From Bacteroidales bacterium (GTDB lineage Bacteria > Bacteroidota > Bacteroidia > Bacteroidales > P3): DNA of 41,200 nucleotides. The first letter of the stretch is position 1; every line of letters starts with the position of its first letter. Positions 34,222 through 41,200 of the stretch are shown piece by piece. Location of the stretch: contig JAFVBC010000004.1 of the NCBI GenBank assembly GCA_017480185.1, positions 1 through 41,200 on the forward strand, read 5' to 3'. A program made the position numbers and the translations under genes. Below the pieces are notes generated by a model. The model was not told the origin of the DNA, did no database searches, and was given only the letters and a program-made list of their open reading frames with translations.

Positions 34222-35151
34222 ATGATACTCAACACAGGCGGACGCACCGACACGGTACAATACTACAGCCAATGGCTACTGAACCGCTTTCGCGAAGGTT
34301 ATGTACTGTCGCGCAATCCCATGTTTCCGAACAACGTAAGCCGCATCGAGCTCGCCCCTGCGACTATCGATGTGGTGGTGTTCTGTTCAAAGGACTACAG
34401 CCCGATTCTGCCGCACCTAAATGAGATAAGCAGTCGCTTTCGCTGCTTCTACCACTATACTATCACCGCTTACGGCAGCGACATTGAGCCTCGGGTGCCA
34501 TCAATAGAGGCAAGCATCGACACCTGCCTCCGCCTATCGGCAATGGTGGGGCGCGAACGCATAGCCTGGCGCTACGATCCTGTACTACTTACCGAGAAAT
34601 ACACTATTGAGCGACACCTCGACACCTTCGACCGAATGGCCACTCTTCTCGCCCCTCACGTAGGACGGTGCATATTCAGTTTTGTAGAGGTATACAAGAA
34701 GTTGGAATTCAATATGCCAGAGTTACGCCCCATAAATGCCCAGCAACGACAAGCGCTGGCCGAAGGGTTGGGTCGAATTGCGCGGCAGCACTGCTTAAAG
34801 TTGCAAACTTGTGGCACAGCCGAGTCCTACGATACTTACGGCATTGAACACAGCGGATGCATGACAACTCAACTTTTCCACGATGCTCTTGGTATTGACT
34901 TCAAGCGCATGACAAATCAAGGCAACCGTGCAGGTTGCAGATGTATGGAGAGCCGAGGACTGGGCGACTACAATTCGTGTCCCAATGGCTGTCGCTACTG
35001 CTATGCCAACCGCGACCACTTGCAGGCCATGCGCAACTACGCGTTGCACGACCCAACATCGCCCCTGCTACTGGGGCACTTGCGTTCCACCGATATAGTA
35101 CGTCCCTTGCGACAGGTGAGCATTACCACCACCGAACCCACGCTGTTCTGA
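34222..35151 (+). CDS. DUF1848 family protein, probable Fe-S binding
   Basis: 309 residues. Family hallmarks: N-terminal GGRTDTVQYYSQWLLNRFRE, GYVLSRNPMFPNNVSRIEL, HYTITAYG, and a C-terminal Cys motif CRCMESRGLGDYNSCPNGCR followed by YCYAN. The clustered Cys (CxC, CxxxC, C) suggest an iron-sulphur site near the C-terminus, and the overall shape resembles a TIM-barrel radical-SAM-like protein without the classical CxxxCxxC at the N-terminus. Function unknown. It follows acr3 on the same strand; whether it shares its transcript is not clear. Confidence 0.85.
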   Translation: MILNTGGRTDTVQYYSQWLLNRFREGYVLSRNPMFPNNVSRIELAPATIDVVVFCSKDYSPILPHLNEISSRFRCFYHYTITAYGSDIEPRVPSIEASIDTCLRLSAMVGRERIAWRYDPVLLTEKYTIERHLDTFDRMATLLAPHVGRCIFSFVEVYKKLEFNMPELRPINAQQRQALAEGLGRIARQHCLKLQTCGTAESYDTYGIEHSGCMTTQLFHDALGIDFKRMTNQGNRAGCRCMESRGLGDYNSCPNGCRYCYANRDHLQAMRNYALHDPTSPLLLGHLRSTDIVRPLRQVSITTTEPTLF

Positions 35152-35446
35152 CTACACCTACATCTCAACTACACACACATGTTGTCGCACTACACAACAG
35201 GTAGTGTTTTCCCCTCTGGAGTAATTCTGTCCTGTCCACTTTCTTTTGTCTATGACCACAATATAACTGGTTAAAGCATGTGAACTACCATGTACCATCT
35301 CATGGCAGAAAAAGATGATTAACATCGTTGACGTGTAGGGCTTGCACCTTACTGTGCGGGATAAGGCGGCGGTCATGCACCGCACAATAAACACGCCCAT
35401 CGTACGTTACGGAGGCTGAAGTAAAACGACAAAAAGCTCTAACAAG
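35152..35446. other. 295-base gap without a supported gene
   Basis: A minus-strand frame here holds fragments such as MLIIFFCHEMVHGSSHALTS without a start or length to support a gene. A weak hairpin TGTGCGG/CCGCACA lies near 35354-35385. No promoter consensus seen. Confidence 0.4.
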
Positions 35447-35950
35447 ATGAAGAAAGTTATTTTAGTATGTGTCACCTTGATAGCATGTACAAGTACACTG
35501 CTGGCACAGCGGCAAAAAGTATCTGTCGGTAAGGACGGCGAAATGATTGTTAACGGCGAGACAGTGGCCTATATCGAAAAGGAGGGTTGCAAACTACTTA
35601 GTAACACATGTATGTTCACCATTACCGACGAGAACGACAACTTGCTTATGACCATCACCCAAAAAGAGTTTGCCGACAAGGAGTACGCATCGGCCAAGTT
35701 TCCCAATGGTGCAGCAACATTCTACCTTGTGTTTTCATTCCGCGGCTACGAAGCAGTGGCCGAAGTAGATTCGCCCATCATACCAAAATCGGAGGCAATA
35801 GCCAAGATCATTGCTCGCTGGAGGCTTATAAAAGACAAGCAACTTGACCCCGAGGCGGTACAACAGTTCATCACCGCCAACGGCACAAAATTCAGCGAGA
35901 AAGAACGTCTACAAAACCAGCCACCTGCCATACAAATAATTCAGCAATAG
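35447..35950 (+). CDS. small secreted protein of unknown function
   Basis: 167 residues with a signal peptide (MKKVILVCVTLIACTSTLLA, then QRQKV). The mature part is mixed alpha/beta: KVSVGKDGEMIVNGETVAYI, MFTITDENDNLLMTITQKEF, YLVFSFRGYEAVAEVDSPII. This suggests a small periplasmic beta domain followed by a helix (SEAIAKIIARWRLIKDKQLD). No family recognised. Stands alone; the sequence after it decays quickly. Confidence 0.75.
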   Translation: MKKVILVCVTLIACTSTLLAQRQKVSVGKDGEMIVNGETVAYIEKEGCKLLSNTCMFTITDENDNLLMTITQKEFADKEYASAKFPNGAATFYLVFSFRGYEAVAEVDSPIIPKSEAIAKIIARWRLIKDKQLDPEAVQQFITANGTKFSEKERLQNQPPAIQIIQQ

Positions 35951-36269
35951 AAACATTGGAGCTACCGATACTGTAGTTGTTGTAGCCATAGACTATGAAA
36001 CGCATAAACAGACTGGCATCGAGGCTTTCTTAAGGCAGGCCTACAGTGGCGAGGTGGGCTTTGTAGAGATAAATCGCGCACACCGTTAATGATGATGATA
36101 AGACGCTACAGCGCGAACTATCTTCACCGACAAAGAGTTTAGACTCATACTCCAAATATCTTCTCACTACCGACTTTGACACATAAAACTACGGAGGCAT
36201 CCAGAAACTCAACGTCACCGACTGGCTGATAGAAGTGATACACCGAATAAGATATACTTATCCACGCAG
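35951..36269 (+). other. gap with short coding-like fragments
   Basis: About 42 codons in one plus frame read DTVVVVAIDYETHKQTGIEA, FLRQAYSGEVGFVEI and then stop; a second fragment near 36190 reads YGGIQKLNVTDWLIEVI. Neither has a start codon. These look like traces of lost genes, not identifiable. Confidence 0.35.
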
Positions 36270-36306
36270 AAAGAGTATATCTTCTTGCACGAAAGATATA
36301 CTCTTT
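36270..36306. terminator. bidirectional terminator downstream of the Zorya-like operon
   Basis: 14-base perfect stem AAAGAGTATATCTT / AAGATATACTCTTT with a 9-base loop; A/T-rich ends give T runs on both strands. Confidence 0.75.
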
Positions 36307-36329
36307 TCTGTGGAAAGATGCGCCCTTCT

Positions 36330-36653
36330 CTATTTACAATGATTCCAACGGAATATCCTTATAACATTCTCCATATCCGCTTGCCATAGAGCGGCTTCTT
36401 GCTCACGGTACGCAGTCATTACCATCGCCATTTCATCATAGTTGTACAGGTAGTACATCGCGCATGCAGTTGTATTTCCGTTGTTTCCACTACGCCTGTA
36501 CTTTACCCGTATTGCCTTTGTGCCTCCGATATCTACCCAATCGTAGGTCGGAGAGGAAAGCAATTGTTGTGAATATGCCAGATTCCCATTCACTTCCTCC
36601 AACAACCAGGCGCGGGTGTCGGCGTTACTTCGGCAGTACCTTATAAATTCTTA
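36330..36653 (-). pseudogene. 3' gene fragment abutting the HNH gene
   Basis: Open frame of about 107 codons without an ATG, ending in a proper stop: EFIRYCRSNADTRAWLLEEV, then YDWVDIGGTKAIRVKYRRSG, AMYYLYNYDEMAMVMTAYRE and ADMENVIRIFRW. The last part resembles the C-terminus of a secreted Bacteroidales protein family that I cannot name. It begins immediately at the HNH gene stop, so it is probably the tail of a gene truncated when the defence operon arrived. Confidence 0.55.
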
Positions 36654-37454
36654 TCAATGTCCCGCCTTAGGATGTTGCTTTGTAAAATTATCAAGCATTA
36701 CTTTGTTTGCACCTTTAGAAAAATTACTTCTGTGGCGAAGATCTACATTAGAGTGGCATGCAATACAAAGACACTCAAGGTTGCTCTCCCGATTATTGGT
36801 TTTATTTCCGTCTTTATGATGAACATGTATATATTGTCTGCCAATTTTTGTATTCGGCTTGTATCCGCACCTCTCACAGGTGAATTCCTTTTTTGTTCTG
36901 TATGCCTCTGATATTTTTTGCCATTTCCACACGTATCCTTCCAAGTCTGCATTTTGTTCTTCTGTTGCATCCTCGTTTGCCGTCCGTAGAATTTCTTCAA
37001 ATTCAGTCGAGGTCATATCCCTACCATAATTCAGTAATCCTTCATTTAAAACTATACTCAAACAGTTTTTACACAAAGGCAAACCTTTAACCGCTACATC
37101 CGCGCCTTTATTTCTATCATAAACTACGACAGTACCTGTATTGGCTCTTCTGTACTGGTCTTTTCCTATTTGCTGAATGGTCATGCAGTTTCTAATGTGA
37201 AACCTCGGCTTGCCATACTGCTGGATATCATAGTTTCTCTTGTACAAAAATATTTGATGGCGACTGCCATTGTGGGGATTCACATAGAATATTCCTTCGT
37301 TTGTAATCTCAACCTCTCCATTTTGTATATTGTTGAAGTTGACATCAGCCACTTGTAGTGGTGTATACGGCTGCGCTACTTCAATAATATAACCATGCTG
37401 CCGCAAAGCCTCTTTAAAATGTTCAAATGTGTTTAGTGGTTTTTCTGTAGGCAT
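36654..37454 (-). CDS. zorE: HNH endonuclease, ZorE-like component of a Zorya type II-like system
   Basis: 266 residues. The C-terminal HNH domain is complete: CERCGYKPN, then IHVHHKDGNKTNNRESNLEC, LCIACHSNVD (two CxxC-type zinc pairs and the HH...N...H catalytic set). The N-terminal 170 residues carry NGSRHQIFLYKRNYDIQQYG, KPRFHIRNC and a Cys pair LCKNCLS, not matched to a named domain. It starts 2 bases after zorB, so it is the third gene of a zorA-zorB-HNH operon. In type II Zorya the effector is an HNH nuclease (ZorE) that is proposed to nick invading DNA. Assignment by domain and context. Confidence 0.78.
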   Translation of the reverse strand: MPTEKPLNTFEHFKEALRQHGYIIEVAQPYTPLQVADVNFNNIQNGEVEITNEGIFYVNPHNGSRHQIFLYKRNYDIQQYGKPRFHIRNCMTIQQIGKDQYRRANTGTVVVYDRNKGADVAVKGLPLCKNCLSIVLNEGLLNYGRDMTSTEFEEILRTANEDATEEQNADLEGYVWKWQKISEAYRTKKEFTCERCGYKPNTKIGRQYIHVHHKDGNKTNNRESNLECLCIACHSNVDLRHRSNFSKGANKVMLDNFTKQHPKAGH

Positions 37455-37456
37455 AA

Positions 37457-38155
37457 CTACTGATTATTCTTTTCAACGAAATTGACCAATATATCATCGC
37501 CACTCGTCACAATGCGAATCTCAACTCGTCTTGAAAGATCTCGATTTATTGGTTTATGGGTAATCTGAACATAGCCCCCATCCATGTCAAGTGCTTTCCC
37601 ATAGGACATTCCATTGGCAGTTAACCAATAATCTATTTGGCGTTTATCATTCTCGTTCAATGTCCTATATGAAGACATATTACGATAGTATTCTACCACT
37701 CTTGCAGCTCGCCTTTGAGAGAGGCGAAGGTTTTCCATGTATGGGTCTGCTTTAGGATCGAACCACTGGTCATCAGTATGGCCTTCTACACGTATCTCCC
37801 TTATCTGTGTACGCATGCTATCCGCCAATAATATTTGCATATACCGAGGCAGAAATTCATCAAGAATAGACTGGAAAACAGGTGTTAATACGTCTTCCCC
37901 TGAAGCAAAAAGAACTCCGGGATTATTAAATTTCATAGTTAAATCCTTTCCAATAGACATTTGCCAGCGTGCAGTATCACCTGCAAATTCGCTCACCAAC
38001 TTGGCGTGAAGTTTGGTTCGCGTTTCAACATAATCCGTCAGCACAGTTTGATTTTCCCTTACCTTTACCATGTAAGAAACAGCCACAAACAAGAATATTA
38101 CCATTAGACCTGTCATAAGGTCAGAAACCGACATCCAAACATTTGTCTTTGACAT
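37457..38155 (-). CDS. zorB: ZorB-like OmpA/MotB domain protein
   Basis: 232 residues. N-terminal TM helix with an Asp at the start (VSDLMTGLMVIFLFVAVSYM), equivalent to the proton-carrying Asp of MotB and ZorB. The C-terminal OmpA-like peptidoglycan-binding domain has IREIRVEGHTDDQW, LRLSQRRAARVVEYY and RDLSRRVEIRIV. It forms the stator ring axle with ZorA and anchors it to peptidoglycan. Begins 3 bases after the zorA stop. Size agrees with ZorB and is smaller than flagellar MotB plus linker. Confidence 0.85.
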   Translation of the reverse strand: MSKTNVWMSVSDLMTGLMVIFLFVAVSYMVKVRENQTVLTDYVETRTKLHAKLVSEFAGDTARWQMSIGKDLTMKFNNPGVLFASGEDVLTPVFQSILDEFLPRYMQILLADSMRTQIREIRVEGHTDDQWFDPKADPYMENLRLSQRRAARVVEYYRNMSSYRTLNENDKRQIDYWLTANGMSYGKALDMDGGYVQITHKPINRDLSRRVEIRIVTSGDDILVNFVEKNNQ

Positions 38156-38158
38156 GGC

Positions 38159-39652
38159 TTATCTTCTCCCATTTATCAAGGCTTGCATACAGGTGTCAAG
38201 TTCTGATAATGTAGCATTCAAACGCTGATAGAAATGCTGGTCAAGGTCGGAAATTTCATTATTCAACCCATCCACAGTGCCTCTAATGCTTGCCACAGCA
38301 TCATTTAAGCCACGTCTTGTGTCTTGCCAAAACTCCTCGCTATAATCATTGATTTTGTTGATTTCATCAAGTTTCAATATCAACTCGTTCACAGCATCCA
38401 CAAATTGGCGTTGCTTGCGAACCCAATTATTCAGCGTCTGCGTAGATTCGTTGAATGCTTGCATGGAATCTTTTGCCAAATTCGACGATTCCGTAAGGTT
38501 TGTAGTAACTTGAACAAATCTCTCATCGTCAATCATAACTTTGTTTAACGCATCTATAATCTGTCGTAGTTTGCTGCCGTCGCTGACAAGGTGGTTTGTG
38601 TCATCTCCAACTTTTTGTAATGTAGTCGACGTGTGCTCAAATTGGTTGGTCATTTCCTTGTATTGTTGTGTGAGCGATGTTATCATCTCTTTATTCTGGA
38701 CTTGCCATGTGTTCAATTGCTCAACACTCTTGTTTAGTTGGTCGAAATTCTCTTGAACAAGTTTGTTGATAAGTTCCCCCATTTGCTTTTGGAACTCTTC
38801 TGTAACTCGCTTCATCACCTCAACCAGTGCTTCTGTGTTGCTCTTCTTCAAAAGTTCAGTAAATTCGTCAAACTTTAGCGATAACAGATTGTTGGTCTCA
38901 TTCATGCTGCGTTCTATATTTTCAGCTTCAGCATGTATTTGCTCTGAGATCTTGTCCATTCTTGTATTGGTATCATCTATTTTAGATATCATAGCACCAC
39001 TTAATACCGTTTCTATAGATGATACACTATCCTTGATCAGCAAAACATCCTCCTTAGTTGCTAGGTTTGTTGAAACAGTGATTACATTCTGTAGAACATC
39101 GGTTGTATTTTCGGCTATGGTTAATATTTGCGCATTCAGCGTACGCAAATGAGTATTTATCGAAGAGGATGATGACTGAATTGAATTGATGGTAGTTCGT
39201 ATGTTGTTTATGTCTGGTACTTGGTTCTTAAGTATGGTTTCTAAACTGTTAATGGCTTGCACAATGGTAGCAGCAGCCATACTTGCATCTGACATACCTT
39301 TTTCTGTTTTGTCAAAAGCATCATTAACTTGCGTTGACAACGCCATCGACCCAAACATACCAGCCAACGAAGTAAAGAATGCTGTTTTTAATCCGTTGAG
39401 AAGCTGTGGAATACTTCCCTCAATGTTGGCAGTGTTGAATCCGAGCAAACCAATGGTTATGCCCAAAAAGGTACCAAGTACTCCCAATGTTGATATAAGT
39501 GAGGGTAATTGTTCAATCCTACGCTTGTTTTCAATTAGATTTTTACTTCTTTTCGCTTTGATAATAATGAAACAGCATGCGATGTAGGCAGCCACAATGA
39601 TTATTGTGGAAACAATTGTTAGTGGTGTAACTCTAAATAATGAAGCGTCCAT
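38159..39652 (-). CDS. zorA: ZorA-like MotA/TolQ/ExbB proton channel with long coiled-coil tail
   Basis: 497 residues from the ATG at 39652 (MDASLFRVTPLTIVSTIIIV); an ATG at 39676 adds 8 residues and lies 2 bases after a small upstream frame. Three TM segments: TIVSTIIIVAAYIACCFIII, LPSLISTLGVLGTFLGITIG and LKTAFFTSLAGMFGSMALST, with the GTFLGIT channel motif. From about residue 130 to the end the protein is a continuous helical, Asn/Ser/Thr/Leu heptad-like tail of about 365 residues, the cytoplasmic tail characteristic of ZorA. In Zorya the proton-driven ZorAB motor senses phage entry and passes the signal through this tail to the effector. Confidence 0.82.
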   Translation of the reverse strand: MDASLFRVTPLTIVSTIIIVAAYIACCFIIIKAKRSKNLIENKRRIEQLPSLISTLGVLGTFLGITIGLLGFNTANIEGSIPQLLNGLKTAFFTSLAGMFGSMALSTQVNDAFDKTEKGMSDASMAAATIVQAINSLETILKNQVPDINNIRTTINSIQSSSSSINTHLRTLNAQILTIAENTTDVLQNVITVSTNLATKEDVLLIKDSVSSIETVLSGAMISKIDDTNTRMDKISEQIHAEAENIERSMNETNNLLSLKFDEFTELLKKSNTEALVEVMKRVTEEFQKQMGELINKLVQENFDQLNKSVEQLNTWQVQNKEMITSLTQQYKEMTNQFEHTSTTLQKVGDDTNHLVSDGSKLRQIIDALNKVMIDDERFVQVTTNLTESSNLAKDSMQAFNESTQTLNNWVRKQRQFVDAVNELILKLDEINKINDYSEEFWQDTRRGLNDAVASIRGTVDGLNNEISDLDQHFYQRLNATLSELDTCMQALINGRR

Positions 39653-39678
39653 ATTTAAGAATTTATACAACAGCATTT

Positions 39679-39903
39679 TCAACTTCTTTTCAAGCCAGAA
39701 ACTGATGTGTCGTAAATAAGGGCAATAAGAAAGGCGCAAATCCTTTCGTTTATTTCCTCATTCATACGATAGGTGCTGGTGGAACCTCTGGAACGAACAA
39801 GTTGCGAAAAGAACTCACGCCATTGCGTGAACCCTCCGCATCCCATTCCCGTTCCATAAAAGTTACCAGCTTTATCGTATGGGAACAAGAGCGTCAAGCT
39901 CAA
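39679..39903 (-). other. doubtful small reading frame upstream of zorA
   Basis: A 74-codon frame begins at TTG (no ATG before codon 19) and ends 2 bases before the alternative zorA ATG at 39676. Segments: GNFYGTGMGCGGFTQWREFF, SRGSTSTYRMNEEINERICA, FLIALIYDTSV. It could be a leader peptide gene, a remnant of another gene, or chance. No family recognised. The 290-base gap to corA otherwise holds a direct repeat (see 39914-39994). Confidence 0.3.
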
Positions 39904-39913
39904 TTATAAGTTT

Positions 39914-39994
39914 AAGTCTATACTATTCGGTAGTCTATTGTTACGTGTTTTTTTTATTTGACTTCTGTTGTGTTTTACAAGCCTATACTATGCG
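39914..39994. repeat. two 16-base direct repeats between zorA and corA
   Basis: AAGTCTATACTATTCG (39914-39929) and AAGCCTATACTATGCG (39979-39994) agree at 14 of 16 positions and are 65 bases apart. They could be regulatory binding sites or the scar of an insertion boundary. No promoter consensus for zorA is evident in this gap. Confidence 0.5.
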
Positions 39995-40031
39995 ATTGTC
40001 ATAGTTTGGTTTTCCTTAACTAAAAAGGTGT

Positions 40032-40961
40032 TCATCGCCCCGTCACGTGACGGAAATAAACGATTATCAATGCCGTGAGCAGCGCCAGACCGCCGAGTAT
40101 GCACCAAAAGGCGGTGGTGTTGGTGGTGAACGGGAAGTCGACGTTCATTCCAAAGAAACCTGTTACCACTGTCAGTGGAAGCATGATGGTGGAGAAGTAG
40201 GTCAGCACACGCATGATTTCGTTGGTGCGATTGGTCAGCAACGAATCAAAGGTGTGCGACAGGCCCTCAATCAACTCGCCATAGTCTTCAATCGAGTCGA
40301 ACATCTTCTGGTACTGGTCAAGTATGTTTCCCCAGTAGTCTTCCATGTCAATCTGGTCGGGATTGACGAATCCTTTGATGCCACCGCTTTCAAACATGTG
40401 CAGCACGCGCAACTGGGGTTTGAATGTGGTGTTGAGCAGAATGGTGTTGCGTCGGGTGATTGAGATTTGCTCAATGATGCTCCGAGCACGTTTGTTGAAG
40501 ATGTCGTAGTTGATGAGGTCGACTTCGGCACCGACGCGTTGCACCAGTGTGTTGGTTTCGAGCATCAAACGGTTCAGTATGTGATAGAGCAATTGATCGC
40601 TCGTGGCAAGCATTTGCTCGGTGTCGGAGTCGCCCTCCTGCAAGTCGTTGTTGATCTCGTCGAAGAATTTCTTCACCACCCAGTGGGCTTTACCAACGGT
40701 GATTATAAAGTCGCGTCCCCAGAATATCTTCACCTCGCGTATGCGAATGAACTTGTTGCCCTTGTCGAAGTAAGGGAAGTGGAGGATGAGGAAATAGTAG
40801 TCGTCGTATTCGTCGATTTTTGGGCGCTGATTGGTGCCGCGACAGTCCTCAATGTCGAGGGGATGGAAATGGTAGTGGTCGAGCAGCAAGCGATAATCGT
40901 CCTCCGACGGGTTGGTGATGTCAAGCCATTCCAGAGAGTTGTGTTTTATTCGTTCAATCAT
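40032..40961 (-). CDS. corA: CorA-family magnesium transporter
   Basis: 309 residues. Large cytoplasmic N-terminal funnel (EWLDITNPSEDDYRLLLDHY at the start; PLDIEDCRGTNQRPKIDEYD), then two C-terminal TM helices with the selectivity motif GMN in VVTGFFGMNVDFPF. The short C-terminus is basic (YFRHVTGR). It imports Mg2+ as a pentamer through the inner membrane. Preceded by an unusual strong Shine-Dalgarno sequence and a -7 box at 41040-41047. The long helical segment (LINYDIFNKRARSIIEQISI) fits the pore-lining helix approach. Full length. Confidence 0.95.
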   Translation of the reverse strand: MIERIKHNSLEWLDITNPSEDDYRLLLDHYHFHPLDIEDCRGTNQRPKIDEYDDYYFLILHFPYFDKGNKFIRIREVKIFWGRDFIITVGKAHWVVKKFFDEINNDLQEGDSDTEQMLATSDQLLYHILNRLMLETNTLVQRVGAEVDLINYDIFNKRARSIIEQISITRRNTILLNTTFKPQLRVLHMFESGGIKGFVNPDQIDMEDYWGNILDQYQKMFDSIEDYGELIEGLSHTFDSLLTNRTNEIMRVLTYFSTIMLPLTVVTGFFGMNVDFPFTTNTTAFWCILGGLALLTALIIVYFRHVTGR

Positions 40962-40964
40962 CTT

Positions 40965-40974
40965 ATCACCTCCT
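40965..40974 (-). promoter_or_regulatory. strong Shine-Dalgarno site of corA
   Basis: AGGAGGTGAT on the minus strand, complementary over 10 bases to the usual 16S rRNA 3' end; the AGGAGG core lies 7 bases before the ATG at 40961. Such sites are rare in Bacteroidota. The surrounding GCAGGAGGTGATAAG also resembles one unit of the 11-base repeat family. Confidence 0.75.
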
Positions 40975-41039
40975 GCTTTTTCGTGTTGTCAATTGGTGTT
41001 CAGAATGCTACGTCGGCTCGCAACGCTGCCTTTCATCCG

Positions 41040-41047
41040 CAAAGATA
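41040..41047 (-). promoter_or_regulatory. -7 box upstream of corA
   Basis: TATCTTTG on the minus strand (TAnnTTTG), 78 bases before the corA ATG. No clear -33 partner. Confidence 0.5.
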
Positions 41048-41080
41048 CGTTTTTTGCCCAACAATGAGGCCTAAAACTTT

Positions 41081-41200
41081 TTTTCTGCGCCGCACCATCG
41101 CCCACCCTCCCCCTGACCAAGTCCCTATCAACTCCTGCCGCGGCAGGAGTTGATAGGGACTTGGTCAGGGGGAGGGTGGGCGATGGTGCGGCGCAGAAAA
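41081..41200. repeat. perfect 120-base palindrome at the window end, containing repeat copy D
   Basis: Bases 41081-41140 and 41141-41200 are exact reverse complements with no loop, and the palindrome runs to the last base. The left half contains units CTATCAACTCC (41123-41133) and the end TGCCG of the 11-base repeat family, preceded by a variant unit CTGACCAAGTCC. The conserved 16-base loop is missing. A fold-back assembly artefact at a contig end is the simplest reading. Confidence 0.85.

Noticed and set aside
36654-37454. HNH protein as a homing endonuclease or group II intron relic
   Set aside because: No intron structure or interrupted gene; 2-3 base gaps join it to zorB and zorA.
1-41200. 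tRNA, rRNA or insertion-sequence genes
   Set aside because: No cloverleaf-like, rRNA-like or transposase-like sequence was recognised on either strand by eye; a dedicated scan was not possible.

Overview
The window looks like chromosomal DNA of a Bacteroidales species, most likely in or near Prevotellaceae (inference). The reasons are Bacteroidota-type promoters (TTTG, about 19-20 bases, TAnnTTTG, with TAACTTTG recurring), few Shine-Dalgarno sites, an exbB-exbD-exbD energiser cluster, DUF3822 beside rsmD, and a Na+-pumping methylmalonyl-CoA decarboxylase operon of the kind used in succinate/propionate metabolism. The window ends inside a perfect 120-base fold-back, so its right edge is probably a contig end. 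I see no tRNA, rRNA or CRISPR.

1-8 kb: a tightly packed minus-strand operon runs DUF3822, rsmD, purC, CYTH, yfcC-like transporter, murL, murD2. The last two encode the alternative route to D-glutamate in peptidoglycan known from Xanthomonas: L-Glu is ligated first and epimerised in place. 8-11 kb: plus-strand housekeeping or accessory genes (Rossmann NAD-binding protein, acyl-ACP thioesterase, TfoX-N protein, lipoprotein, nitroreductase). 11-16 kb: minus-strand mmdA, a Cys-rich lipoprotein, oadG-like, biotin carrier and oadB. 16-20 kb: minus-strand aguB, aguA (agmatine to putrescine) and a CtpA-like protease. 20-24.6 kb: plus-strand TPR protein, polyprenyl diphosphate synthase, and an ExbB / membrane protein / ExbD / ExbD cluster.

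24.6-40 kb is accessory and visibly more AT-rich in parts. It reads as a defence island in varied states of repair: an AbiE-type toxin-antitoxin pair with a clear operator-like inverted repeat; an unknown gene; an ApeA-like HEPN gene split by one frameshift at a G6 tract; a SEFIR-domain gene broken by two frameshifts; the 3' remnant of a type IIG restriction-modification gene with three in-frame TAA codons; and, further on, an intact zorA-zorB-HNH (Zorya type II-like) operon. Between these lie an Acr3 arsenite exporter, a DUF1848 protein, two unknown secreted proteins and several small gene remnants. corA closes the window.

The most novel signal is a dispersed repeat family built of 11-base units (consensus close to GGAGTTGATAG) arranged as a hairpin around a conserved 16-base loop. 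Two intergenic copies lie between divergent promoters, one lies beyond corA at the window end, and one half-element lies inside the murL coding sequence, in frame, just before the PP-loop.
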